Of a stretch of 64,000 bases of DNA, positions 24,109-36,394 are shown in pieces. This DNA comes from Buddleja alternifolia (taxonomy: Eukaryota > Streptophyta > Magnoliopsida > Lamiales > Scrophulariaceae), in contig CM033391.1 in assembly GCA_019426215.1 (NCBI GenBank), forward strand, positions 3,956,708 through 4,020,707, given 5' to 3'. Under the pieces are notes generated by a model. That model did no database searches, was not told where the DNA came from, and saw only the letters and a list, made by a program, of their open reading frames with translations. A program made the position numbers and the translations under genes. Within the stretch, counting starts at the first letter, position 1. The number at the start of each line of letters is the position of its first letter.

Positions 24109-27100
24109 TCAAGCAGTTGGGTCGTGAATGTCCAAGAGCCCTAGCTTTGCTTCAAGACGACAATGTTGAGCTTTTGTTAACGCCTTAGTAAACAGATCAG
24201 CAATTTGGTCTTCCGATCGAACAAATCTCGCAAGGACAGTACCATCTTTAATTAAATCCCTAACAATGTGACAATCTACCTCCACATGCTTGGTACGCTC
24301 GTGAAAGACAGGGTTAGCGAAAATGTGTATGGCCGCCTGATTATCACAAAAAAGATAAACGGGTTTCAAATTACAAATACCCAAATCACTAAAAATACCT
24401 AAGATCCAAACAAGCTCAGAACAAGTGGTAGCCATAGCCCTATATTCGGCTTCAGCCGATGACCTAGAGACTGTTGACTGCTTTTTACTCTTCCACGAGA
24501 CTAATGAGTCTCCTAAAAAACCGCAGAAACCAGTAACAGACCTTCGGGTCAGTGAGCAGGATGCCCAGTCAGAATCACAGTAAGCAGAGATATTCAATCC
24601 AGAAGTTTTAGATAAGAAAATACCTTTTCCAGGAGCTTTCTTCAGATATTTCAAAACCCGAAAAACAGATTTATGATGAGAGAATTTAGGGATGTGCATA
24701 AACTGACTTAGAACTTGAACCGAAAAAGAAACATCAGGACGAGTCATAGTCAAATAAATGAGTTTACCAATTAATTTTTGATACACAAAAATATCAGGCA
24801 AAAATTTATCTAAATCAGTTTCAATTAAATCTAATTTTAAGTTTTGTTCCATTGGAACATCAACGGGTTTAGAACCTGAAAAACCAAATTCACCAATCAA
24901 TTCCAAGGCATACTTACGTTGATTCAAACAAAGACCTTTAGAAGAACGAGCAACCTCTATGCCCAAAAAATATTTCAAACTTCCTAAATCTTTAATATGG
25001 AAACTTGAATTTAAGAAGGTTTTAAAATGTTCAATAGCAGTCATAGAGGAACCAGTTATGACAATATCATCAACATAAATAAGTAAAGCAAGAATATAAC
25101 TTTCACTTTTTTTAACAAACAATGAGTAATCATGCTTACTTTGAACAAAATTATTATTTAACAGAGCACTAGTAAAGTTCTCATTCCATTAGCGAGGAGC
25201 TTGCTTTAAACCATAGAGAGATTTCACAAGTTTGCACACTCTCTTATCAATTTTATCAAAATAACCCTCTGGTAAGCTCATGTAAACTTCTTCATTAAGA
25301 TCACCGTGTAAAAAAGCATTATTAACATCCATTTGGACTAAAGGCCAGTCATTAATTATAGCAACAGAAAGTAAAGACCTAACCGTAACCATTTTAACTA
25401 CTGGAGAAAAGGTCTCATGGTAATCTATCCCCTCCTTTTAGCTATAACCTTTTGCAATTAGACGGGCCTTATACCTCTCAACTTCCCCATTAGATTTATA
25501 CTTTATTTTATATACCCATCGACAACCAATTGGTTTTCTATCTTTAGGTAAATTAGTTAAAATCCAAGTATGATTTTCTTCTAAAGCTGCCATTTCTAAG
25601 TCCATGGCCTCTATCCAACGTTTATCTTTACAAGCCTCAAAAAACGAAGAGGGTTCTTTATCTTTGGAAATAGAAGACAAAAAACACCGAAAGTTGTCAC
25701 TAATATTTTTGTAACAAACAAAATCAGATAAGGGATATAAAGAACACACAGAATTTGAACTAGAAGTACACAAAGAGACATCAAACTCATTAAGATAAGA
25801 TGGAAGTTTTGAAATTCTTCCAGATTTTCGTGTAACCGGCAGATTGGTTGAATCGTCATGGGAAGAAGGTGGTGGGACTGACGTGGTCTCAGAATCTGTA
25901 GCTTGAGGATCCGTCAACCCCACGCTATTAGGATCACTTCCATGTATGATCAGCGTTTGGTCAACTTCATCTACCTCATGGCCACAGACATTTTCATCAT
26001 TGATCAGTTTGTCATTAGTATCATCGTATAACAAAGAATCAAAAAAATTGGAACTGTTTACCTCCCCATGGACAGATTCAACGCCAGTGTTCAACCTAAA
26101 AGGAAACACGGTCTCATAAAATTTCACGTCTCGAGATATAATAAAACAGTCATTATCAAGATCAAACAATTTGTATGCCTTTTTGTTATCACAATATCCC
26201 AAAAAAAACACATTTAACAGCACGAGAAGCAAACTTATCTCGGTTACCAATAACAGTGGCATAACATAAACAACCAAACACACGCAAATGACTAAAATTT
26301 GGCTGAAAATTAAAAATCACTTCAAAAGGAGTCTTCCCATTTAAAACAGAGCTAGGTGTTCGATTTATTAAATAGGCAGCAGTTAAAATGCATTCAGACC
26401 AAAATTTCAGAGGACATTCACTTTGAAACATGAGAGATCTAGCTACATTCAATAAATGTCTATGTTTTCGTTCAGCAACCCCATTCTGTTGGGGTGTTTC
26501 AACACATGTAGTCTGATGTAGATACCCTCGTTTTTAAAAAACTGATTTAAAATATTATTAACAAATTCAGTCCCATTATCACTACGAAAGACTTTGACAG
26601 ATTTATTAAATTGATTTTTAACCAATTTACAGAAATCCATAATTAAAAACGAGGTTTTAGATTTACTAGAAAGCAAATAAAGCCAAACTGCACGAGAGTA
26701 ATCATCAACAATAATTAAAAAATATTTATAGCCATTGTGACTCACAACTTTATATGGATCCCAAAGATCTAAATGCACAAGATCAAAGATAGACTTGGTT
26801 TTGTGATCACTTAGAGGAAAGGGTTCTCTAGTTTGTTTAGCTTTATGACACACATCGCAAGGTTTAGTTTCAAAAGAGTTTTGAAAGTTTAAAGAATTTT
26901 GTAAGATTTTCAAAACAACATCCGCGGGATGTCCAAATCGTTTATGCCAAATATTGCAGGTATTAGAAGAAGTAGAATTACAACTACCAAAGTTAGTTTT
27001 AAGTAAAGGACCTGCAATTTTGCGAAAATAATAAAGACCACCTTTTTTATCACCAATCCCCAAGTGTTTTCCACTAGGAAATTCCTGAAAAATACAGCCA

Positions 27101-27768
27101 TCCTTTAAAAACTGAACAGAACAGCTACTGTCTTTGGTCAACTTAGAAACAGACAACAAATTAAATTTGAAACCAGGGATGACCAAAACATTTTTAAGAG
27201 TAACTCCAGGAAGAAGGTCAAGTTTGCCCATAAATTTGACAGCCACAGAAGACCCATTAGGGAGTTTAATAGACATATTATCATTATTCACAGGTACGAC
27301 ATCATATAAATTGAATAAACTTGCAACCATATGATCTGTCGCACCAGAATCAACAACCCATCCATCATTACACACAGATGAAAAACTAGAGTCTACACAC
27401 AAACCTGCCATATTAGCTTTATTTTCAGCAGACTCTTTTGGTTGTTTTAGCAAACTCAGAATTTGATTATACTGCTCAGACATTTCTAAAACAGATTTTT
27501 GCAAAGAGACATTATTAGAAGACCGATTATTCCAATTTGAATTTTTTCCTTTTTTATTATTTTTCCAAGGCAAACTAATTATTTGATAACAACGATCAAC
27601 AGTGTGACCGTGTCCATTACAATGAGTGCAAACCAACTCCGGATTCCGAACTCTAGACTTGCCAGATCCTTTGCTCATAAAAGAGACAGAGGCAAGCTTA
27701 TCCATAGTGGTACTACTAGAGTTGGTTCTGTGAGTTTCCTCTTGAGAAACAATATTAAAGGCTTGCAT
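24109..27768 (-). pseudogene. Broken copia gag-pol polyprotein
   Basis: Seen in order: CCHC zinc knuckle (CTHCNGHGHTVDRC), protease DSGATDHM, integrase zinc finger (HKRFGHP...CDVCHKAK) and core (DDYSRAVWL), reverse transcriptase ([20 protein letters not shown]) and RNase H (YCDSDWASC; SSAEAEYRAMA; KHVEVDCHIVRD). Four lesions break it: a frameshift near 26515 in integrase, a frameshift near 26200 in an A/T-run, a TAA near 25440 and a TAA near 25190, both where the family usually has Gln. No autonomous product is expected. Confidence 0.92.
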
Positions 27769-27776
27769 GAAGTAAC

Positions 27777-28065
27777 TGATTATTATTGATGAAGTAAAGA
27801 AGCAGATAAGTAGTCTGCCTTTTACAGAGAGAGAAATAACTTGAGAGTGTAAAAATGTACAGTGTGCTGAATGAATAAAATAGACTAGGGTTACACTTAT
27901 TTAAAGCCTGAAACCCTAACAGACTAAAAGACAGAAACGCCCCTTGTGGGCTTAAACAATGCCATCGGGCTTACTAATTAAAAAAGGCCAACTGATTGAT
28001 AAACTGGGCCGAATTAATGTGAACGGGCCAATAAGAAAAAAAGAACATTTGGGCTTCTTTTAACA
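27777..28065 (-). repeat. 5' LTR of the copia element (289 bp)
   Basis: Same length and termini as the 3' LTR, with about two substitutions. It lies 92 bp from the inner edge of the right IPT2 arm. Confidence 0.93.
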
Positions 28066-28319
28066 ATAACACTTTTACAAATGAACTTCGATCCCCCCGT
28101 CCCTTTAGGATGGGCTTCGGAAAGGATGGGCTTTTCCGAACATTCCCTAGCTTAGAAGTGGGCCAAATTGAACGCAGATGTAAAACTGTATTCTAAGCCA
28201 TTAGCCCTAAATAATAAGCCCACAAAAGCCTTGTTAAAGCCCATAAACCTTTTCTCCGCACTCTTAATTCTCCGTCCTCGCCGCCGCCGGTGGTTTTACA
28301 GCAACACCGCCGCACAACG

Positions 28320-29978
28320 ATGGACCGTCAAACTACACCTCAGGAGCAATCACCATTCCCAAACCAGAATCCGGACCCGAATTCAACCCTAAATCCGAAT
28401 TCAAAGCCCCAGATTGTGGTGATAATGGGTGCTACTGGATCAGACAAATCCAAATTAGCCATAGACCTAGCTTCACACTTCCCCATTGAAATTATCAACG
28501 CTGATTCTATGCAGGTATACATATATATATATATATATACACACGTATTTATATACAATTTATGCAATTTGTATGGAAAATCCATAGAACATCTCATGTA
28601 ATTGTAGTTAATTAATGAATTTATTTTGTTTTAGGTTTACGAAGGGTTGGATGTTCTTACGAATAAAGTTCCTGTTCATGAGCAGAAAGGTTCTTACTCT
28701 TTTCCCCTTGCTCTACTTTTGTTCATGCGTGATTACAGGTTTACTTTCTTTTTTACTCTTTGTATGAATTATGTAGGGTTGAAAACGAGTCGAATCGAGT
28801 CGCACAAGTTGTTCAAGTTTATTTGAGTTATTATTGAGCTTTCGAATTTGTGTTTGAGCTTGGTTTGATTGCTAACCGAGCCGAGCTCAAACGAGCTTTA
28901 ATCGAACCAAACAGGAATCAAGTCGAATTTCAAACTTATCGAACACACAAAAGGTTGTTTAAGCTCGGTTTATTATGTTAACGAACCGAGCTCAAAAGGG
29001 CTCTTACCGAACGATCTCATCTCGAGTAGCTTGGTTTGTCTTTCAGCCCTAAAATTGTGTACCAGTTTTGATTTGAAATTTTACTAATATTTTTTGTCAT
29101 TAATTTCTTCTGTTTGGTAGGAGTGCCTCATCATCTGCTGGGTACAATAAGCCCAAATGTTGAATTCACCGCTAAAGATTTTCGGGATTCTGCTATTCCT
29201 GTGAGATAAATTCCTTCCACTGTAATGATGCTGATATAGCAACCTACATTTCGTGTTTCGCATTTCATCTTTATCCTCTTGTTTATCTTGCAAGAATTTC
29301 AAACAAAGCAACTCTTTTTGACTTGTAGAGTTTGAATTGAGTTGTGAATGTATTCCAGTTATGCACATTGTTGTACTTATAAATGAAGTTCTATGTTTCG
29401 AGGACCGGGGACTAATAAATATCTGGATTAAGAAAATACTCATGATTTTTGCTATGGTAGCCAATGAGTCTGTTTGATATCTTTGATGCTGGATAAAGCA
29501 TGACATATAGAGTTGCATTTTGTGTAAGTATGAACCTGTGCCATTCTTTTGTAGTTTTATTGCCTAATCTCTTGGCATCTGATTTGTTTTTTTAGCTTAT
29601 AGATGAGATATGGTCTCGCAATTGCTTGCCTGTTATAGTAGGCGGAACAAATTACTATATCCAGGTTAGCTGCTATCTTTTCTATTTTGTTTTGATAATC
29701 AATGTCACTTTCTGTAATCATTTCATCATTGCCTTTGTGATGTAGATTAGAGTAGGACTTTATGTTTTCTTCAACATTTATAATCAAAATTGATGAACAA
29801 ACAAGCTAAATGAGATCACCTTGCTACAAACACCTTGAAGTTGAGGAAACCTGTGGGGCTCTTAACCAGAACTAGCGGTTGCAACACACTCTAGGCGTGC
29901 GTGCATTCTTTTTTGTTTATTCAGTATCAATTTTGTTGAGATTGGATGAGTTTATTTAATTCAAGAAGCAAGATAAAT

Positions 29979-30019
<41 letters not shown>

Positions 30020-33000
30020 ACTTGTCTACTTGATAGTTAAGGAAAATAAGCATTAAAGAGAGTTAACATCTAGAATAAATTGGAGAGAGAGAATAGATTT
30101 TTGTTTTATTACAACTACCATCGGAGTCTTGTCAATTTCTAATAAGTAACTGGTGTCATGTCAAAAAGAGACCAGACCAAACCTATTAACCCCTCTTCAA
30201 TTATATATAGATAGATAGATTAGATATTTAACCTTGGAGGGCCGGAGGCACTACCATACCACGTATCTGGAGACTACTTTGGATCGATTGCAAGCACCCA
30301 CGTGCACCCACCGTATGTATATCAGAAATGGAAAGTAAAGTTATTGATTGAGTTACCACCCTTGAATAGTTAAATAGGATGCATTCTAAGCTTGAATTAT
30401 GGACAAGTGAATCTGCAATTTGATAGATGAGATCTATTAGGAACAAATTCAGCGATTGAAGAATACTGAACGTAAAATCACACAAACACAAGACAGGATA
30501 CACGTGGTTTGGTGAATAATGCCTGTCTTGACGGTTGCATTAGAGATCTTATCGATTTTAGAGTTACAATTACTAAGAGAAGCTCAATCTAACTGGAGTC
30601 TAAGAAACAACTATTATGATCAAGATACCCTTCTAGTTGTGCCTGCAGTCGTGGTCCGTTTTGCAATATTTCCTTTACCACAGGCCCATCAGAGATACTA
30701 CTTTGAGTTCAAAATGAAGTTCGAGTAATGACACGCTAAAAGCTAACGTGTTATAATAGCAAGTGCACTAGTCGTGTGTAGTAATAAAAGTGGACGAGAA
30801 GTCCGGATTGTCGAACCACAAGGACTTGAATGAGTGTGAAACGCGTAAGATAAGAACAAGGTTGCACAAGTGATTTAAAAATATGTAAAGAGAGACTAAG
30901 GCACATGCTAGGTCCAAATTGATCAAATATACTTATAGAGGTTCTCGTTGGAGAGTTACGCTTATATTGATATGGTGAGAGCTCCGAGGGTCGAGAATAA
31001 CCGATGTCTCGCGTATAAACTCCTATGCTTAGATCGTGATTTCCCAAATATTCCTATCCGGAAATCTAACCACTAAACATGCATTAACGTACTAGAGTTC
31101 ACTCGATTTGAATCGAACAACTTCACCCGGGAATCTTTACCTATATCTAGGGCAATTCCTCATTAGTTGCGGGTCATGATGTGAATTTCTTGCACCCTAA
31201 GTCAATTTTCTCCCGAAATATCAACCTAGGCATAAGATTCTAACATATAGTGATCAAGTATATGCAAGATAGGTAAAAACACAAATTCACATCACATAAC
31301 AATATAAGTATAACCTCAACAATCATCTATTATAAGCATATATTTCAATTTGACCTTACATGGCCTTAGTCTTATGAAATTAGTTCATAATAGATAATAT
31401 GAAAAACAATAATGAGTAAATACACATATTCATAGACATGAATGAAAATGAAAAGGCTATAAAAACTCCCTCTAATTGAATAAAGATGGAACTCCAAGTG
31501 AATATTCTTTCTCCAATGATGATCATGAATCCAAGAATCCTTCTCCCTCTCCTTTCTCTCTAATGGATCGGTCACTTCCTCCCCTCTTTCATTGATAGTG
31601 AATGATGAAGAGTATGAGTTCCCCCTCCTTTTATAGCCAAAATTCCACTAAAGTATGCATTAAGAATTCCCATTAAAGTTCCCCAATGAGAATTCCACCT
31701 AAGGTGATGCTTAAAGTTTGGCTTTTAAGATTCCAACCAGCTAAAAAATGCTGAACTTTCGGCCCTTAAGAATTCCACCAAGCATAACCATGTGAAAACT
31801 TCAACAAAACACATGCATGCTGCCATTTTCTTGCTTTCCAGCGCAGTCTTAGTATTTTCCTCATAAACTTCTCCAAAAATATCCAAATTGGATGATTCAA
31901 GTCCCCATATTCAGAAAAAACATAGATCTACAACTTTACAGAAGGACATTTTGTCCAATTCGGTCTCTAAGTATACCTAAATTACGTTTCAGCATGGAGG
32001 TTGTTTCTGATTTGGCGCCCATAAAGTAAATCTACCAAGAAACACACTTATGACAACCCCTCAACACATGTGCTGAATTATGACCAAAAGTGATTCTTAC
32101 CCATCATATAATTCTGGAATTTAGGCTGAAAAGGAGTAACATTCGGACTATCCATGCCTAGGCATGACTAGGAGGGCGCTAGGGCGTATCCTGGCACATG
32201 TACTTCTTTGTTCGGCGCAGCAATCGTATTTCCTTCACAATTATCTCTATAGACCTCCGATTTGGATGTTTCAAGTTCCCATTTGAAGCTAAGACATACA
32301 TATAAAACTTTGTAGAAGGAAACTTTGTCTAAGTCGGTCTCGAAATGTACGGAATTATCGCTCGAATGTGGTAGGAGATGCATAAACCGCCTAGGTGTTG
32401 AAAAACATGCTTGAACTTGTTTTGTACATCGTTTTTCTTCCCTTTTCTTCAAGTATTCTCATTTATTACCTGTATTCACTTAACACACCTATTAAATGCA
32501 AATGTGACATGATTTAAGCAATAAGTGAATCCAAATCATAAGAATTACGGTCTTAAAAACACGTAAAAACACCTCTTATCAACTAACAATGATTCGAAGC
32601 AGAATTAGAGTTACACACGAGGACTCCAATGTGGAATCAAGTGGTGTGATTTCAAGTGATGTTGAAGGATACACTGTTAGGTTTTTTGGAATCATTAATC
32701 ATGTAAACCATTAATAAAGTATCCATGATAACTGCAACTTAATGTCGATCTATTTCTTAAACTAACTCATGAACAAGCTTTCGCTGGTTTGGGTGGGTAA
32801 TAACAGTATTAGTGTATTACCACCCCCTCTTCCCTTCTCACGGAGCATCAATTAGCCCAGCAAACTAATTCCTGGATTATTACATCAATTATGCGGTTTT
32901 CTAAAGATTTTCTGTTATACGGAAGTCTTATTTTCCTTGTGGATTACTGAATCTATTTTATTGATACTGTAATTTTTATCATTTTCTATTACCTAATTAT

Positions 33001-36000
33001 GAGCTCTTTGTAACTTTCTCTTTGATAATGCTGGATCATGATAGTCACATTCACTTTTAGCTTTCTTATGCTGCTTTTCTTTTACTTTTTTGTTCGAATA
33101 TTGTTGATTATTGCATTTTTTAATGCTTTGACATTTATTTCTTACACAATAGATGTTATTTTGTCAGGCTCTTGTAAGTCGGTTCCTGTTGGATGATTAT
33201 GCAGAAGATCTCGAAGAAAATTGCATATCAGATCTTCTTGGTAAAAATCTCACTTTGCATCTTTATTTTGTATTCACTTTATGCTGAGGCATCCACATTC
33301 TACAGATGCATGTGAACTACTTATATCTAGGCAATCAACTGCAAGAATAACATGTTTTTACTCTTTACAGGGGATAATAAGAAACCCGAATCTGAACTTG
33401 AACCCTTGAGCGAAAATTGTCATTATACTTACAGTCGTCTTAAACACCTTGATCCAGTTGCAGCAAACAGAATTCATCCAAATGACCAGAGGAAGGTGAG
33501 AAAACTCTTAAAGACGCTAACAATTTATTTTTGTCGCCTATTACCTATCATGTCATATACTTTTATTTTCACAATTTTGTACTTCAGCAGTTCAGCTTGC
33601 CTTGTAAGATTGATTTGAATGCAATAACAAGGAAATTAAAGTTGTAATTGTTGTTTCTCTGAAAGAACTTTTTCTAATGAAAAAACTTGATCAGAAGTTG
33701 GAATTCAGATCGTATGTAGACTTGTATTCCTGCTAAACTTCTATGGCTCGGCAGTTCATATAGATCCATCTCTTTTCTAATCTTAAGGTTTTGTCAAATG
33801 TTAAAATCGCAACAGATAGACCTACACTACAAAGCTCTGATCTTATCAATCTCTTTGATGATATTGTCCTTTATCGCTCAGCAAAAAAATGTAAAGTTTA
33901 TTGCTGCAACATATAGGGTTTGTAGAATCCACACTATAAACCACAAGTACGGTTTAGTGGTGAAGTGGTGAGTTCAGTGAGCTTGCCACTTTTGTGTATT
34001 ATGGGTTGACAGTGGTTGGCTTATAATGAACATGCCATGTGTTCGTGGGGCTGAAATGAGCAAGCTGGGCTATATATCCAAACGAGCTTTAACAAAAGGA
34101 GCATTCTCTTGTCCAGTTATGTTCCCTTTGTTGGGATATCCAAGCCTTTCACTTCCAAAAAGAAGAAGAAAAATATACACTATTAATTCCTAATGTCAAA
34201 TGCAATAAAATTGGTCATAGACGGACCTGTCTTTATGTGGTTTTAAGCTGAACTTTTGCTCCTTCTTAAGGCATGATACTTTTCATCAACTTTCAATTCA
34301 GAATTTAGGGATTCATGGCTTTTTCTTCTTGGTTAGCATTATACTCAATACATCATACAATCACCACAAGTAACTGTGAAAGATATATTGCCCATCTTTG
34401 TTAAATAAGATTGCCCATGTCCCTGTTTATTTACGTTCTTATTGGTATAAGTATATCCAAGTCACATGATTTCTTTTTCTAAATATTGCAGATCAAGCAA
34501 TATCTAAGTTTATATTCGCGTTTGGGTGTACTTCCAAGCAAGCTTTTCCAGGATAATACCATGCAGGTTTATTGTACAACTTGGTTTATTTAGCTTATGA
34601 TGAATTTCAGGCCCCCATAAAAATATATTCCTACTAGAAATAACAGTGTTTCCTATCAACTATGTATTAAAACGAAAACATGTAATTGTCTCTCCTATAG
34701 AGATTGTAATTATACACACGACACATGCACAAGAAAAAGGGGATAGGTATATTTATTTAATTTTCTTACTTTGAAATATGGCAGGGCAGAAATGGGGTCG
34801 AGCTGATAACTTAAAATACGACTGCAGTTTTTTATGTGTGGATGCATCTCTGCCAGCATTAGATCAATGTGTGGATCAAAGAGTCGACCTTACGGTCAGT
34901 GCTGGTCTACTTGAAGAAGTTCTTGATATTTACAAGCTGAATGCTGATTATACACGAGGACTAAGGCAGGCAATTGGTGTTCGTGAATTCGAGGATTTTC
35001 TAAAATATTGCAACTCTGAATCTCAACAGGCTTTTGAACGTCCAGAGCTGTTCAAAGGAAATATAAATCAAATCATGGATTTTTTCGGTGAGGATCAATC
35101 AAAATTTATGTTGAAAGAGGCTATCGAGAAAGTGAAATTAAACACCCGAAGACTTGTTCGCCGTCAAGTAAGAAAAACTCCTTACCTTTGATTCTTGACA
35201 TAGTAACTTTTCAACAATTTTCACATTATAAGAGCAATTTGAATCAATTTATTTTGGTTTATCAGGAATCAGTTTCTTCCAATTTATTAATTTCTACGCT
35301 CTATTGCTAATTATATATTATTTGCTTTTCATAGAAAAGAAGGATTACTCGACTACAAATGTTGTTCGGGTGGAACATACATTTTGTCGATGTCACAAGT
35401 TGCCTATCGTGTTTGTATTCCATCCTTTGCAGACTAATCCTCAAATAAATATCTATCTATGGAGTGAGTTATCTTCGTGCATTAGTTTAAATTGAGGTGT
35501 CTTGTCTTTTATAGGTGAGTCCTATGATTTATGGGCTGTGAACGTGGTGGAACAATCGGTGAATATCATCAACTCTTTCCTTGATAAAACTGTTAGTTCT
35601 GAAGGGGCCGAAAGAGGAAATGAAGAGATAAAAATGGCTCGCAGGGACATCTGGACTCAATACGTGTGTGAGGTTAGTTATCGCAACCCCCCCACCCCCA
35701 AAACTGTACCACCTAGGGATTATTCTCAAGACGTCTAGGGACACTGGGTCATGAGACAATCACAATTGTCTATGTGGTAGGACCCATGTGGGGTCCACCC
35801 TGCACGGACAATTGTTATTATCCCTGGATTTCTTGGAATCCCCGCCCCCCCGAAAAATACACTGTGCTCCTTACCATCTCGGGATTGTTTTTAGGACGTC
35901 TAAGGATGACACCAGGTCATGGGACAGTCACAACTGTCTCATGTGGTGGAACTCTCACCATACAAGAACAATTGTTATTATCTCGTGACTTCTTAGGAAT

Positions 36001-36394
36001 AACTCCTCACCTGCAATCCCCCCACTGCCCACCCCACCTCGGGATTGTTCTTTGGACGCCTAGGGACACTGGGTCGTGGGATTGTCAATTGTTTATGTGG
36101 TAGGACCCCATGTGGGGTCCTCCATACACGAACAATTGTCATTGCCCCGGGACTTCCTAAACATAATTCCCCACCCGCATCCCCCCGTTCTGCTGAAGAT
36201 TAGAATAGCACAAGTCTTTACACTAGTATTTACAGAAGTATCTTTGCTGGTAGGCATGTGGAAATAGGGAGCTTAGAGGTGCACATGAATGGGAACAACA
36301 TAAACAGGGTCGTGCTCATCGTAAACGAGTATCAAAACTGAGAAAGTCGGGCATCGCTTCGGATCTGTCCCAGAGCCGTAGTTTGGATCGTTGA
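28320..36394 (+). CDS. IPT2: tRNA dimethylallyltransferase (IPT2 type), copy 2, P-loop mutated
   Basis: Inverted duplicate of the gene at 24-6279. Exons: 28320-28514, 28635-28689, 29121-29200, 29596-29664, 33168-33240, 33371-33495, 34492-34566, 34790-35167, 35335-35398, 35515-35672, 36254-36394; 470 aa, no internal stop, all splice sites usable. The zinc finger (C423, C426, H440, H446) and a normal-looking tail ending SQSRSLDR are present. Codon 42 (28443-28445) is GAC, so the P-loop reads GATGSDKS where copy 1 and the family have Gly before the Lys. This Gly is near-invariant in P-loop enzymes, so ATP/DMAPP-site function is probably lost (inference). Other departures from copy 1 and remembered Arabidopsis IPT2 include Tyr to Cys and Met to Thr in exon 8. 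Intron 4 is enlarged by a solo LTR. It is either a recently silenced duplicate or an enzyme with altered activity. Confidence 0.85.
28774..29051. mobile_element. Non-autonomous hAT-like element in IPT2 intron 2 (copy 2)
   Basis: Inverted termini TAGGGTTGAAA and TAGGGCTGAAA. The flanks GAATTATG and AAATTGTG form a plausible 8-bp TSD with two mismatches, the TSD length of hAT elements. It is 52 bp shorter than its copy-1 counterpart because of one internal deletion. Confidence 0.7.
30519..30728 (+). other. Short conserved ORF in IPT2 intron 4, probably repeat-derived
   Basis: A 69-codon open frame (MPVLTVALEILSILELQ...) is identical in protein in both IPT2 introns 4 (also 3817-4026, minus). 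The preceding stretch with ACGTGGTTTGGTGA resembles LTR-type sequence of plant retroelements. I do not recognise a protein. Most likely it is an older repeat present before the duplication. Confidence 0.3.
30730..32581. mobile_element. Solo LTR (1852 bp) in intron 4 of IPT2 copy 2
   Basis: Begins TGACACG, ends CTTATCA (TG...CA), and is flanked by AGTAA (30725-30729) and ACTAA (32582-32586), a 5-bp TSD with one mismatch. IPT2 copy 1 has the undisturbed empty site (near 3825, reading GAGTAACAATG on the gene strand), which fixes both borders. No gag/pol coding is visible inside. This fits recombination between two LTRs that left one. The retrotransposon lineage and orientation cannot be told. 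Confidence 0.88.
35752..36152. repeat. Three hairpin-like units in IPT2 intron 10 (copy 2)
   Basis: Counterparts of the units at 252-656, with the same inverted ACAATTGT-containing ends. They lie inside the transcribed intron between exons 10 and 11. Confidence 0.75.

Larger units (their letters stand above)
23813..28065 (-). mobile_element. Ty1/copia LTR retrotransposon, internally deleted and inactivated
   Basis: Two 289-bp LTRs bound an internal region coding gag remnant, protease, integrase, reverse transcriptase and RNase H in copia order on the minus strand. A polypurine tract (GAAGGGGGG) directly precedes the 3' LTR. The flanks AAAAC (23808-23812) and ATAAC (28066-28070) are a probable 5-bp TSD with one change. 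The usual tRNA-Met primer-binding site and the first part of gag are missing: the 5' LTR is followed at once by the middle of gag. Confidence 0.93.
28158..36363 (+). repeat. Right arm of large inverted duplication (IPT2 unit)
   Basis: Inverted copy of 1-6441. It is longer because of the 1852-bp solo LTR plus 5-bp TSD in intron 4, partly offset by a 52-bp deletion in the intron-2 transposon relic. The inner boundary at 28158 lies only 92 bp from the 5' LTR of the copia element. The end given is where the left arm runs out of the window, not the true end of homology. Confidence 0.92.
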
